Of a stretch of 64,000 nucleotides of DNA, positions 1-11,494 are shown piece after piece. Within the stretch, counting starts at the first letter, position 1. Every line of letters begins with the position of its first letter. Position numbers and translations under genes: made by a program. The notes below the pieces were generated by a model, which did no database searches, was not told the DNA's origin, and saw only the letters and a program-made list of their open reading frames with translations. Source of the DNA: Zelopaecilomyces penicillatus (lineage: Eukaryota; Ascomycota; Sordariomycetes; Hypocreales; Pseudodiploosporaceae); assembly GCA_005765155.1 (NCBI GenBank), contig VCCP01000001.1, positions 1,426,001-1,490,000 on the forward strand. Direction: 5' to 3'.

Positions 1-22
1 GGGATCCCTCTACCCCCCATCA

Positions 23-1466
23 ATGTCATCGTCCAAGTTGGGGTTTCGGCAGAGCATGGGACTGGCCGGAATGGCGCGAAGGACTCTGGGGATATGCCTC
101 CTGCTTGTAACGGTGTTCTTGTGGACGCTGACCAATTTCCTCGCCAGTGTAAGACAATTGGGTCTTGAAACTACTGTTGGAGCCATTCACTAATGCAGCT
201 TTGCAGTTCATTTTCTCCGACCATACCTACAACAAGCCGTTTTTCCTCGTGTACATCAGCACATCCATGTTCGCAATATCTCTAATACCAATGTTTATAA
301 AATACCTAATGCGGAGCGGGTGGGAGGGCCTTCGAAGCGACGTGGTGCAGATGTGGAGAGAACAGAGATCTGGAGTTTCATACACGAGGCCAGCCACTGA
401 TGATGGGGACTTGACAGCGGGAGAACGTTTGCTGGTGGACGACGAAGCAGCAACCGCTGACTGGGCGCATCAAGCTGATGAGAAGCTTGGTTTTCGAGAG
501 ACGGCGATGCTCAGCCTGGAGTTTTGCATGCTGTGGTTCATGGCCAACTACTTTGCTTCGGCCTGTCTTGAGTACACAAGTGTCGCCAGCGCAACGATCC
601 TGACCTCAACAAGCAGTGTTTGGACATTGGTTTTCTGCGCCTTGTTTCGGGTTGAGCCTTTTACCTACCGCAAGCTAATCGGTGTGTCAGCCTCGTTGAT
701 TGGCATAGTATTGATCTCAACGGTGGACCTGACTGGCGGGAGCGATGAGAACAGAGGGTCGTTTCCACACAAGACACCGGGGCAGATTGCTATCGGAGAC
801 TCCATGGCGTTCTTTAGTGCTGTGGTGTACGGCATGTACGTCACGGTCATGAAGCGACGGGTGGGCAATGAAGACAAGGTGGACATGAAACTATTTTTTG
901 GCTTGGTAGGAGTTTTTAACCTTGCCCTCTTGTGGCCGCTCTTTTTTATTCTGCATTGGACGGATATCGAACCGGTAAGTAATGTATTGGCATGGGAAAT
1001 ACCGATGCGAAAGTTGGGAAATAAAGGTTGAATACTAACAATTCCGCGATATAGTTTGAAATGCCACCAACAAGCAAGATATGGATTATTCTCATAGTAT
1101 GTCGCATGATATACCACCCCCCTTTCAATATCTTGCCGCGTTATTTAAACATGCTTCTAACACTCGCATCAATAGGTCAACTCAGTTGCTTCATTTTTTA
1201 GCGATATTTGCTGGGCTTTTGCCATGCTCTTGACGACCCCCCTTGTGGTAACAGTGGGCCTGTCACTGACGATACCCCTCTCGCTTGTCGGCGAGATGAT
1301 TCAGTACGGACAGTACTCAAGCTTTATATACTGGATAGGAGCAGCAGTTGTGTTTGTTTCTTTTGCATTTGTCAACCATGAGAGTCACGAATTGGAGGAG
1401 AAGGAAGGCTTGGCTTCGGGCCACGATGCTGCTGGTGCTGGTGCCAGTGGCGGCGAGATTGCATAG
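23..1466 (+). CDS. EamA/DMT-superfamily membrane transporter (SLC35F-like)
   Basis: Four exons are inferred: 23-148, 207-974, 1055-1096 and 1176-1466, all joined in phase 0 with GT-AG introns, giving 408 residues. The protein is a multi-pass membrane protein. One hydrophobic segment lies at the start (ICLLLVTVFLWTLTNF), followed by a hydrophilic loop and then paired helices (LEYTSVASATILTSTSSVWTLVF, seen in two parts; LIGVSASLIGIVLIST; AFFSAVVYGMYV). This is the pattern of the DMT/EamA family and resembles SLC35F5 and fungal vacuolar membrane relatives. By family it would move a small organic solute across an internal membrane; the substrate is not readable. The tail after the last helix is acidic, then Gly/Ala-rich. 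The frame stays open to the left edge of the window, so the true start could lie upstream of the ATG at 23. The splice calls are made by eye. Confidence 0.85.
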
Positions 1467-3244
1467 AGTATGGAACTATAGAGCTAGCGACAGACAGGCT
1501 TGGCTTTTCATCTTTTTTCTTTTGGATTGCATTAGTGGCGTTTTAGGCCATTGCATCAATTATAGATGCAACTGACGGTAGTGAATACACTGTGAATTAT
1601 CTATATTTTATACGGAGCAGTCTACCTTTTACAGTAGTGAAGTGAGGCGGCTTAAGGCGGGTTGCGTCATCGTAGCTTATCCACACTAAATTGTTCCAGT
1701 CAGCCAGCTAACAAGGTGAGAAGAAACACCGCTGATAGGACATCCTTAGATCAATTAGAGGTCCTGGATGTTTACTTGATTGAGATTTCGATATATTCTT
1801 GGATACAGCTAGATATTGATAAATTTATTTGTAGGAAATTCTTTCGGGTTGTCTCGGTTGTGTTTTTCTTCACGTTGGCAACCCACCACTGGGTCGTGTG
1901 GTGTAGCAACGTGTGGATTAAAATGATACAGCTGCCCTTGCATTCTCCATGCGGCGTGAGTTCAGACAATGAGATATTCCTCTCCTTGCAAACCTTAACA
2001 TGCCTTTATCGTGATATCTGCAATCGGTTTCCCACGTGCCAGCCCGTCACATCGTCATACCGTTGCTCAACTCTGTTCCTAGGCGCTAACGCAATTCAAT
2101 AACCAAACGCCAATCCATGTCCATCCAATGCCTTAGCACAGGTGCGGGTGGACTGTCTAGACAAAAAAACCCTCGATCTCCCACCAAAGTCCCGATCGCG
2201 AAACAGAACAGGAGGACACTCGCCGAAACAAGGAGGAGAACCAGGGAAAAAAACAAGAGGTCAACATTATGCAGCGCCCCAGTCCGGTGGGAGCATTTAG
2301 ACCCTGGAAGAGGCGGGAAAGAGGGAAAGGGAAAGAGGAGATTTTAAACGGGGCTCCTTTGAGATCTACTTTTCTTTTGTTGGTGGCCGACTTAAAGAAC
2401 GAAAACTTGAGAGCTGCATAGTTGTGAGAAGAAGATCTTTGTGCTTGTACGTTTTCATGTTTGGCGCAGCATCTCCTGGTGTTTCGTGCGATGGCAGTGA
2501 TGCCTTTCTTGGTCTGACGATTCGCCATTCCTCGCTCTGCCACGACCTTCTGTCTGCCAAGGGACGGGGGACCTGACTGACTGGTCATCATCTCACAGCT
2601 TGAGCGACGACCCCCCTAGCTACGGAAAGGAAGAAAACCAAGTGGTGCGATTGGCTTGAATCGGTCTGCATACCCCGGATTTGCTTCAAACCCCTACCCC
2701 GATCGAGATCCACTGGATATTACCGATTATCGTATGACTGGTATCTGATTGAGACATCATTGAGCCTCAACAGACCTGCACTGCACTACACACCTGCTAC
2801 ATACATATTCACCGTGCTGGATGGCCGTTTGAATCAGCTTTACTGTTTGTGGTGGATGCAACTGCGTATCATCGTTCTACCTGGTCGCTTAGTACTGGAT
2901 TACCTGCAGTCGCATTCTAGATCCAGGAGTTGAATCAGCGAAACAACTTGCAATAAAGATACTGCTGGTTGAGGACTAGATGTTGCGCGAGGAAGGTCCG
3001 ACGCCCCACGGCTTTGTCAACTCGTGATATCTATACTGGCTCTTCTCCTCGACGTTCTCCCAAACACTGGCATCCTCTGCACTCTCAGCATTCTATAAAT
3101 CCTACGCCTCTTTTCTTTTATTTTTGGACCCTATTAGTATATTGAACATCATCCTCGGGAACCTTATTATACAGTATCATTTGGCAATCAGGGAGAAGCT
3201 TGCTTCTAGGAACACCCTGGCAAAAACCTCGTGACTCGATAGAG
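1467..3244. other. Intergenic region and probable long 5' leader
   Basis: No convincing coding sequence. The open frames here have no recognisable domain and no splice partner. The part next to 3245 is pyrimidine-rich and probably holds the promoter and leader of the heme-oxygenase-like gene. An in-frame ATG at 3200 exists, but the one at 3245 is preferred. Confidence 0.6.
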
Positions 3245-4747
3245 ATGGCTGCCGACTCCAAAGCATCAGGTCCTTCGGCCTTCACATCTACACCCACATC
3301 CAACGACGGAGACGAATCGCTTGCAGAGGCCATTGCAATTGCCACCAGATCGGTCCATGCAAAGCTTAACAAGTTGATCATCGCTAGGCTTCCACTTGCT
3401 TTGCCTCCACAGGCGACAGATCCGACCTTGTATGTCTCGGGCCTTCTTCACATAGCGCCTATTTACATCGCTTTCGAGTCATCATGGCAGAAGATTCTTG
3501 ACTCGCCGTGTGCATCGGCCATGGTGGGCAAATCCATAGATGGAACTAGCATTAGAGGCACTCCTCTCGACCCCAATCTGCCCAACAGTTTACACAACAG
3601 ACATGAGCAACTATCTCCTGCCAGCGGGGATCCTGGAACAGTGTCTGACCGCATCCATTCGATGCTGGAGCATCTCCACCTCCCTGGTCTAATGCGTTCA
3701 GGTCGTCTCAAGGCAGATATTAGAGCCATGACTGGGTGGCCAGACCATGTACTGGAAGAGCAACTGGAGTCTATAGGACATGGTGGGCGACTGGGTGAAT
3801 TCATTCGCCATATCCAACGTTCTGTGGATAATAAACCCCATGCTCTCGTCGCATACTCATATATATTGTTCATGGCTCTTTTTGCGGGAGGGCGATTTAT
3901 TCGGGCATCTCTTGAATCTGCCGGTGAAGAGTTTTGGGGTACTGTCCCGTCGCCAGTCAAGCCGTCGTTGCACCGTTGCGAACCAAATCCAGTATGCAAA
4001 GATGGGGTCGAATCAGCTGATGAGATCAATGACAGGGTAAATGAGCAATTCCATACGTCCCACACAATGCCATTGCGTTTTTTCCACTTCCCGACGCCCG
4101 TCGACGGCGAGGATTTGAAACGAGAATTCAAGTCGAGACTAGCGGACTCGGAGAAAAGCCTCACGGCTCAAGAGAAACGTGATATTGTACAAGAGGCGAT
4201 ATGTATCTTTGAGAGCATCATTTTGGTGGTTGCTCAGCTTGACACAGTCTGCCTTGCATCGGAGAGAAATATGGCAGTTAGAGACTCACTTCTATCGTTT
4301 GCCAGTCTACTCAAGAACCCCCTTGCTGCCCGTCTCAGGGATAGCGTTGTCGTCACAAAGGAGAGAAGTGCGCGAAGTTCCTCAAAGCACTCGTCCACAA
4401 GCGAAGACAGTGCTGGCACAGTCATCAAATCCAGGGGCAAGCGGCGTGACCCACTACTTATGGAAAGTGATGATATAGACGAGGATATCCAACGCAGATC
4501 TAGCTCTGATATTGAGCTGTGTCCTGCCTTCTCAAAATCTATCAGATTTGAGAGACCAACTCCCCCACCACGCGGCCATCCCATTGTGCAGGACGGAGTT
4601 GTCTCCGGTGATTTGACGTCGTCGTTGAAAATGGCGTCTAGGGGACTCTACAACTCGCAGGTCGCCAGCTGGATGTGGGCTACGGCATTGGGAGCTTTGG
4701 TGGTTTGTATTCTTATTTCTGGTCATCAAGCTATCGTGGCGGCTTGA
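3245..4747 (+). CDS. Tail-anchored heme-oxygenase-like protein
   Basis: A single exon of 500 residues from ATG 3245; an in-frame ATG at 3200 would add 15 residues. The N-terminal third has the all-helical heme-oxygenase-like fold signature of ascomycete proteins: an early helix ATRSVHAKLNKLIIARLP with a histidine where heme oxygenases place the proximal ligand, then SGLLHIAPIYIAFE. A later helix is ILFMALFAGGRFIRASLES, whose glycines sit where the distal helix would be. A Ser-rich charged linker follows (about residues 375-435). The protein ends in one hydrophobic helix (WATALGALVVCILI), as in tail-anchored ER proteins such as yeast Hmx1. By family it could open heme or simply keep the fold; the middle is much longer than a catalytic heme oxygenase, so enzymatic activity is not assured. 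It converges with the CDT2-like gene. Confidence 0.75.
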   Translation: MAADSKASGPSAFTSTPTSNDGDESLAEAIAIATRSVHAKLNKLIIARLPLALPPQATDPTLYVSGLLHIAPIYIAFESSWQKILDSPCASAMVGKSIDGTSIRGTPLDPNLPNSLHNRHEQLSPASGDPGTVSDRIHSMLEHLHLPGLMRSGRLKADIRAMTGWPDHVLEEQLESIGHGGRLGEFIRHIQRSVDNKPHALVAYSYILFMALFAGGRFIRASLESAGEEFWGTVPSPVKPSLHRCEPNPVCKDGVESADEINDRVNEQFHTSHTMPLRFFHFPTPVDGEDLKREFKSRLADSEKSLTAQEKRDIVQEAICIFESIILVVAQLDTVCLASERNMAVRDSLLSFASLLKNPLAARLRDSVVVTKERSARSSSKHSSTSEDSAGTVIKSRGKRRDPLLMESDDIDEDIQRRSSSDIELCPAFSKSIRFERPTPPPRGHPIVQDGVVSGDLTSSLKMASRGLYNSQVASWMWATALGALVVCILISGHQAIVAA

Positions 4748-5386
4748 TGTATTCTCGGGCCTAGGAGATGAAGTAGTAGCATTATGGTAATGAATAGCGT
4801 GGACTGGCCTTGGGTTTTTGTTTTAAAAGAGAACAATGGAGTCCCGGGCTATAAATAATGATGTCGGTTGATTGCGAGAGGGTTGGCGGTGTCTGATTTC
4901 CGGAGTTAAGGAGAATGAGGCTGGGCTTTCTATTGGAGGCATATGTTGCATTGTCAGTGTCAGAGTTTATATAATCACCGTCCTGGTCAGTCAGTGCCAC
5001 TGTATGGAGCTTTTCTCTTTTGACATACATAGAGAGTCCTTGCAATTGCACTTTTCACATTGAGGTCAAGGAGAGATCATGTGATGAATCGTAGGTAATT
5101 CCACATCAAGATTAACATGCTATTCTAATGAACTCGACACATCATCAGCGCCTTGCGTGATTCATGATGCTCTACCAATATCCAAACAGGGAAACGCCAT
5201 GGCCATGCTCTTTCGAAATACCCAAAAAATTCCACAACTCCTTTGAAAAAGAAAAACCCATCATATATACCATAGGCCCTTTTTTTAAAGCCCTTGTCAT
5301 TGAATTCGAAAAGGAAAATGCGGCGTTTGAATGCAGCCATTCCACACTTCCAGCCATTCCACACTACTCTTCACCGCCAACTACCC
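4748..5386. other. Convergent 3' intergenic region
   Basis: Lies between the ends of the heme-oxygenase-like gene (+) and the CDT2-like gene (-). It probably holds both 3' UTRs. No gene is seen. Confidence 0.6.
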
Positions 5387-7762
5387 CTATTCCTCGTCGC
5401 TGCACACGTCCCAGTCATCACCCGTATCAGCCCAGCCAGCCATGTATCTCTCGCCTCCAAATTCACCAATCTGGCGCAGATGACGTGCTTGGGTTGCGTC
5501 TTGTTGCCAATGGCGGACAATGGCATCGTCTGAGGCAGTGATGAGCTTGCCCTCGTTTGACCAAGACAGGATGGTGACCTCGCGAGAGTGGCCTCGGATT
5601 AAAGACGTACCAATTCGCGAAATGGGGAGAAGAGACGAAGTGGATGCCGAGGCGGACTGTGAGGGAGTTGCGGGGAAAGAGAAGGACTGAGACGCCGGGT
5701 CAGGGAGAATGTGAGATCGCTGAGCCCAGGCGCTGCGCAGATACCGCTCATTAGTGGGGAAAAGAACAGCGCACCCGTCTGTGCTGCCGACAGCCAGGAG
5801 CTCAGAACAAGATCTGTCGTTGCTTGGTCGAATGGCGCATTTAACATAAAAGGACTGGGCACGGAACATTTGATGCTTGAAACCGTACATAGGACCTAGG
5901 CCCTCAGCACCACCAGGTCTGCGCTTTGTTGCCCCATCGGCGAGCTCGGGAGCATGCCCAAGCATAAGATGGGCGGTCGAGTAGGCGTAAACAGTACTGT
6001 CTTTGCACACAGCATATAGCCGCGCTGCGTCAGAACTCATGGCCATAGATGTGATGCCATAAGAGCGCCAGGTATGGCTCAGCGGCTGCTGCGTCACCGC
6101 CAGGGGTGTCTCCTCAGCTTGCCGGCGGGGCTTGATATATCGTGTGTCCCAGAGCTTGATGGAGGCGTTTGCTTCTGATGCGGACAGGAGAAGATGCTCA
6201 CGGCCAGCAGAGAACCAGTGAATAGAAGTGACCGAGGCTGAGGAGGTGTTTCCATGGACGGTACGTTCGTGAGCGTTGTCAATGGTATTGACAGTTTTGG
6301 CAGGGAGAGGGTCGAGCTGGACATCCCGCTCTGTGATCGATTCAGGCCCGTCTCTGGTGGAGAAGCTATTAGTCGGCGCAGATGAGCATCTTAAATCCCA
6401 TATCTGAATCCGACCAGCTCTATCCGATGTGGCCAGGGCATTGCCGTTCGACTGTCCTGGCTGGAACGCGATTTGCCGTAGTGAATCCCAGTGCCCCGAA
6501 GCAAGCTCGACAGCCACAGTCTGGGTTGGAACATCGACAATTTTTCCTGTGCGGTCGCCACATGCGGTTGCTAGTCGAAAATCATCCTCTGAAAATGACA
6601 GGTCCATTATGGCGTTGTCGTGAATCTTAATATGAACATCGATCTTGGAATCAACAGGCTCATCTGCGGTCTTGGTGTTGAAGAGACGAACGAAACCTTC
6701 TTCGTCCCCGATTGCGGTAACAGGTGCTCGATGACAGCTCGCTAAGCTGAAAGGGATAGTGTTGGTGTTTCCTTGACCGGTATAAGCTGTGCAGTGGTGA
6801 TAATCAAAGCTTCTGCTGCAAAAGTCTGCGGTTTCGGTTCTTGCATCACAGGCAGGAAAAGCGAGATATTGCTTCCCGGGATGAGAAGAGAAGCCATGTT
6901 CGCGATCCATGAGGTGTGATTCGACACCACGGTTGCGGAACTTGCGGATAGGTCTGGGTTCGTAGCCTTCGAGCGGCTAAAATTCAAAATTTGAGGTCAG
7001 GATATGCCCTCCGGTAGATCAATGGACATATATGTCAGTTCGACTTACAGTTGAAGAGGTGGGATCGGTGGAAAAAACATCCTGCATTGTCGGTTTGGAC
7101 TTTTCGTGCTGGTCTCGAACACCTCCACGGCTAGCTTTGAAAAAGAGATTCTTCTCCACGTTAGTATGTTCGTACGATTCCTTGAGTTATTACTTTAAAT
7201 ATATAAAATGGCATACCAAAGTGGCCTTGCGTTTCTCTGCCAACACATCCGGACTTGACCTTATTGCAGCATTCCCATCTGCCGTCTGCATGTTCTCATC
7301 TCGGAAACTGCGAGCGCTCAACCCAGGCAGGTTGAATTGCGGTGGCGGCATGTCGTCGGACACGAGCCCTCTCCTTCTCTTGAGTGCCTGCTGCGACGAC
7401 TCGTGCCACTTCCTCTTGCTGGCATCGCTATCAAGCCCACCCAATCTCTCGGTTGGAGAGGAAGGACAGATAGGATCCGAATCCAATGGGTCGGTAAGGA
7501 TTGATTGAGGCGATATCTGTTGGCGGGTATTCGTAGAGGAGTCGTCGAGCATGCCTAAGATTCGTCGGCCACCCCCCGGCAGGGACGACCGCGGTGTGAA
7601 GAATCTGCCAAAGCGGCGGGGCGTAACCGAAGGATTCCGTTTTTCCTTTCGCTGCGAGGCTCTTGAGGGCGAGAGCGAGGAATTTGCGGGCGATGATGTG
7701 CCAGCTGGTGGGCTTGAGGGAAAGCCCTCGGACAGGGTGGACGGGCCATGGTAATAATGCAT
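5387..7762 (-). CDS. cdt2: CDT2/DTL-like WD40 substrate receptor of CRL4 ubiquitin ligase
   Basis: Three exons on the minus strand, 7762-7217, 7153-7049 and 6976-5387, all joined in phase 0, give about 746 residues. The N-terminus is basic and Ser/Pro-rich with the motif VTPRRFGRFFTPRS, typical of fungal Cdt2 proteins. Exon 2 gives NLFFKASRGGVRDQHEKSKP. Exon 3 holds about seven WD40 blades, among them HDNAIMDLSFSEDDFRLATA, IQIWDLR and IKLWDTR. The two WDxR boxes are the kind that dock on DDB1. In the family, CRL4-Cdt2 destroys replication-licensing and S-phase inhibitors such as Cdt1 and Spd1 on chromatin, so this is probably a nuclear cell-cycle gene. Intron 1 has a tandem GAG/AAG acceptor, so one residue may vary. 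It is transcribed away from the thioesterase and converges with the gene at 3245. Confidence 0.85.
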
Positions 7763-9102
7763 TGTTGCTCCCCAGGGAGCTGGAGATGTTGCAGAATATA
7801 GGGATGACCTCGGGACTGGCTGGTTCGATGACTCTATCCGAGGTGCGAGTGGCGTTATGGAGTCCAGCAGAGAGAATCACCAAATGGAGAGTTATAGATA
7901 TGGATTAGATTAGGGCAAAAGCATAACCAGATCGTAGAATCGCAGCCAGGAACATGGATTGAGTGTGGACACGGGGGTTTCGACCAAGGGCAGACAAATG
8001 GTCGAGGCTGGGACGGGTGGAGACAGCAGACCAGAGCCCTGGATCTGGCTGGATCTGCACAGACGCGGTCTCATGAATGTCGTGACGCGAAGCGTGTAAA
8101 GGGCATTCGCAAGTCGCGTTTGGGTTCAGTCCGAGCGTCTTGTGGCGTCCCACAGTGACAGCGCACTGTAATAGCGCCCTGTAATGCCTCGTACAGTGGC
8201 ATAGTTCTCAAAGGAACCCCTGGAGGAGCCCTACAAGTTTTCAAATCCCCGGTAAATGTTCACGTTCAGTGGGTGTGGAAATTCATGCCTTACCCAGCAA
8301 CCAGGGAAGCGGACAGTGTGCTTAAAAGGCCCGGCTCACCCCGTTCCTCCTGTGAGCCATCAAACTGAATATTCACTTGCTATAGCACATATCAAGATTT
8401 AATTTCATATGCGTGTTGTTCGGGCTTTAAAACTATCAGGCTCAAGACATGTTTGTGTACAGCAACTATAATGTCGGCCTCATGGGCCATCCTATGACTG
8501 GAATCATTCGCCTAGAGGCTCTCCCATTTCACAGAAAGTAGAGTCACAAACACCATCGACCATGACTTACACGAATCGATTATAGTGATGTGATATAAGA
8601 GGATCAGGTGAGTAAACTTCGGTTTCCAAAAATGGAATAGAACACTAGGAGTGTAGGCTAAAAACCAACGCTTGGGGGGGATGCCGTTTAGCGTGCGGGC
8701 GCCTTTTCACTTCCGTTATTAATATGTTGATCACATACTAATTACTAACACACTCTTTAAATACTATCCTTGTTTCCTTCGCTGCAGATAGTTATTGACA
8801 AAAAGCGGTTATTGGAGTGGAGCAACATAAACTGATGCGTCCTGTCCATTGCCACGGCGTTATAGTGGCTACAGGCGTATTCACTCTCATTCACAGGGGC
8901 TCAGGCTAAGGAAGTTGGGCTTGCCAACTCCACGTTCAGTGCTGGCCATTCGCTGTAACATCGGAATTATGGATCCAGGTCTAATGAGGATGCCGCCAAC
9001 TTTCCGACGTCACTCATGCCAGTTGAATCCATTATCCTCCCACAAAGATTATTCCACCCAGATTTTTACAAGATTCAAACAGTAGACTTTCCAACCGCCA
9101 TC
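7763..9102. other. Divergent promoter region between CDT2-like and thioesterase genes
   Basis: About 1.3 kb between two divergently transcribed genes. I see no coding sequence. The part near 8700-8780 is AT-rich, with TTTAAATA at about 8756, which could be a core promoter element of the thioesterase gene. Confidence 0.5.
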
Positions 9103-10063
9103 ATGGACGAAAATCTAATCCTTATTCAACAGGGTGACTCCACAACAACGCTACCTCTGGTTCTCATCCATGATGGAGGCGGCACTATATGGCACTATCA
9201 TTCACTGGGCAACCTTGGCCGAACAGTGTACGGCATTGATACTCAAGACACGGCAAAAAAAGATATCCCAACTATGGCAGAGGATTACTGTGAAATGGTT
9301 AGAGAATTACCTCAGCTGAAGAAAATAATTTTAGGAGGTAAACCACCCGTCTCTGTGAAGACTGCTCCCTCCCCCAATACATAACGCCGTACGAATTTGC
9401 CAAGTGAGGGTGTAGTGTTATGCGCACATTATGGTGGGCGAAAAGCAACAAAACAATTGACTCAACTTGGAGACAGGGTGGTCATTAGGCGGCTACATTG
9501 CCCTTGAAATGGCCAAAGTTTTCGAAAATGATCCGGACGTGCACGTTGCTGGCATCGTCCTGATTGAGAGCATCTATCCCAAGTTGATCCGCACCCATTA
9601 CCCTCGTGTCGACCGCCTCGACTTGGCATACGACAAGGACTTCCGCAACGATGTGCGGGATCGCATTTTCAGGAACCTCGACCAGAGCATTCAAGCGGCG
9701 CAGTCCTACATAGTTGACCCACAGCAGGAAATGCCGCCCACAGTACTTATCCGGGCCGACTCTGTGATGCCCTCGCTCGAGGGCGTTGAGTATCCTGACA
9801 TGCTCGGCTGGGACGAGGATGGGCACGATTTCGTCAAACACGTGTACAATGTGCCAGGACATCACTTTAGCATCTTTTTGCAAGAAAATGTAGGAGCCAA
9901 GGCAGAGAGGTCTTCCCCCTGGACTATTACCATTACTGACCACAAATCGACAGGCCCCGAAACTGACGGTGAACTTGTCGGAGGCTTGCACCATGCTAGA
10001 AAATGGGGTCTGGAGTTGACACACCAGCGATACCGCAGCAGCAAGATGCGGCAGGTTTATTAA
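9103..10063 (+). CDS. Stand-alone polyketide thioesterase (alpha/beta hydrolase)
   Basis: Two exons, 9103-9337 and 9477-10063, joined in phase 1 across a GT-AG intron, give 273 residues. An in-frame ATG at 9016 would add 29. The protein starts with a type I thioesterase strand (PLVLIHDGGGTIWHYHSLG). It then has the nucleophile elbow GGWSLGGY with the serine at about residue 81, formed exactly at the splice junction. The candidate acid is in VLIRADS and the catalytic histidine in VPGHHFSIF. Such enzymes hydrolyse or transfer acyl chains from a carrier protein. It lies 1.4 kb upstream of, and in the same direction as, the HR-PKS, which lacks any release domain, so off-loading of that chain is the likely job. 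After FLQENV the C-terminus no longer resembles the family helix, which suggests a missed intron near 9890 or a divergent tail. Confidence 0.75.
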
Positions 10064-11114
10064 TCAGATGCAACAAAAATCGCAGAAAGTGTCGGTAGAT
10101 AGCCAGGGTAGCAGTTAAGATGGACTCCATGGAACATGTAGGTGATAAAACAGAGGGGCGAAATGTGGGCACGATACCAAATACCGCGAAAAGCCAGGAG
10201 AGATGCAATGAGGGCAGGGGAAAGGGATCACGGGAGTAAAAAAGCAATCAACTGCCAGTTAGGATGGCTGCCGGGACTCGATTCTGCATTGTCGTGCATA
10301 GGGTGGCTTATTATAAAGTGAGGCTTCAGGATAGCGAGATAGGTACTTGAGGTTAACAACAAGGCACTTATAACAGCAACCATAAATCGCAGTCAACTGA
10401 GCCTTCTTGTCCAGGCTAATAGACCCCCTGTATTGCTGAATGCAAGTATTTCTGACTTGGGCTTGGGTCTGACCAATCGCTTAAGACATTCATTACTTTT
10501 GAACGCCGATCATGATGAATGGAGATCCTACTTGCCTGGTCAACATCAGACTAGGGCTAGGAAATCGCCACTCTGACAGCCTCCAACTCCATACCGAATA
10601 CTACTGTGTCGCACATGCATGGAGAAACTCACTGTACCTATGCTGTTAAGAGATCCATGGAGGGCGCTGTGAATCGTGATGGATAATCGTCTATCTTATC
10701 ACTTAATTGCATATTGGACTCAAGTGGGCACTCACTCCACCATGCCTCAGTGCCTTGGAAAAATATTGGCTGCCCAGCTGAACATGTATAGCCTCAAAGT
10801 GGCCGGGTTATTCGAGAGCTGAACACACCTCTTTGTCTTCGACTACATCGCCGTGTGTGTCTCTCTCTATTGGAGAGTCCATTATCGTCTTGACGTGTCA
10901 GAGTGTCACCGACGTAACACCCCCCCCCCCCTCTCTTCAGTTGTCGCCTCACACACCGCCCATTTCCTCTAGAAAATTCTGGACCTTGGTTTCATTACAT
11001 TTTTATTTGCTTCTGTCAATCTCTTTTTTTTTTCACTCTGCAGGCTACTAGTGCAGGATCTATCTGCCGGATTCTCATTCCGCGATGTCATTATCCACGG
11101 CCTGTACAGCTGTG
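10064..11114. other. Intergenic region upstream of the PKS
   Basis: No gene seen. It contains a run of 12 cytosines at 10920-10931 inside a pyrimidine-rich stretch (10850-11040), of the kind often found close to fungal transcription starts. It probably holds the PKS promoter. Confidence 0.5.
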
Positions 11115-11494
11115 TTACCCATGAGTGGGTAGTCGCACCATGGAAGTTCATATTTGGTGTCGACGCGGGATCGTCAATACATGGCCATATCCATGCGTAG
11201 GTATCGGGGAATGATTAAGTAATAATCGAACATTGTCCTCTCAGAAAGCTGCTCTGTTCATCTCTATTCCATGCCTGGCTTCCCATCTTTAATATCTATG
11301 CTCATTACCCATGAGTGGGTAGTCGCACCATAGAAGTTCATATTTGGTGTCGACGCGGGATCGTCAATACATGGCCATGTCCATGCGTAGGTATCGGGGA
11401 ATGATTAAGTAATAATCGAACATTGTCCTCTCAGAAAGCTGCTCTGTTCATCTCTATTCCATGCCTGGCTTCCCATCTTTAATATCTATGCTCA
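11115..11494. repeat. 190-bp direct tandem duplication at the PKS 5' end
   Basis: Copy 1 is 11115-11304 and copy 2 is 11305-11494, directly abutting. Read base by base, they differ at only two sites: G at 11142 against A at 11332, and A at 11189 against G at 11379. The unit carries an ATGCCTGGC start in both copies (11271 and 11461); the second is the upstream-most candidate start of the PKS. The near identity points to a recent event. Confidence 0.97.
11140..11214 (+). promoter_or_regulatory. Short upstream ORF in duplication copy 1
   Basis: The ATG at 11140 lies in the strong context CACCATGG and is followed by 23 more codons and TGA. In copy 2 the matching triplet is ATA (11330-11332), so this upstream ORF is lost there. 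A second short ORF from ATG 11271 (20 codons) crosses the copy junction and ends at TAG 11331-11333. Whether these lie in the mRNA depends on the unknown transcription start. Confidence 0.5.

Noticed and set aside
1662..2102. Open frame of 146 codons between the transporter and heme-oxygenase-like genes
   Set aside because: No domain and no link by splicing to either neighbour.
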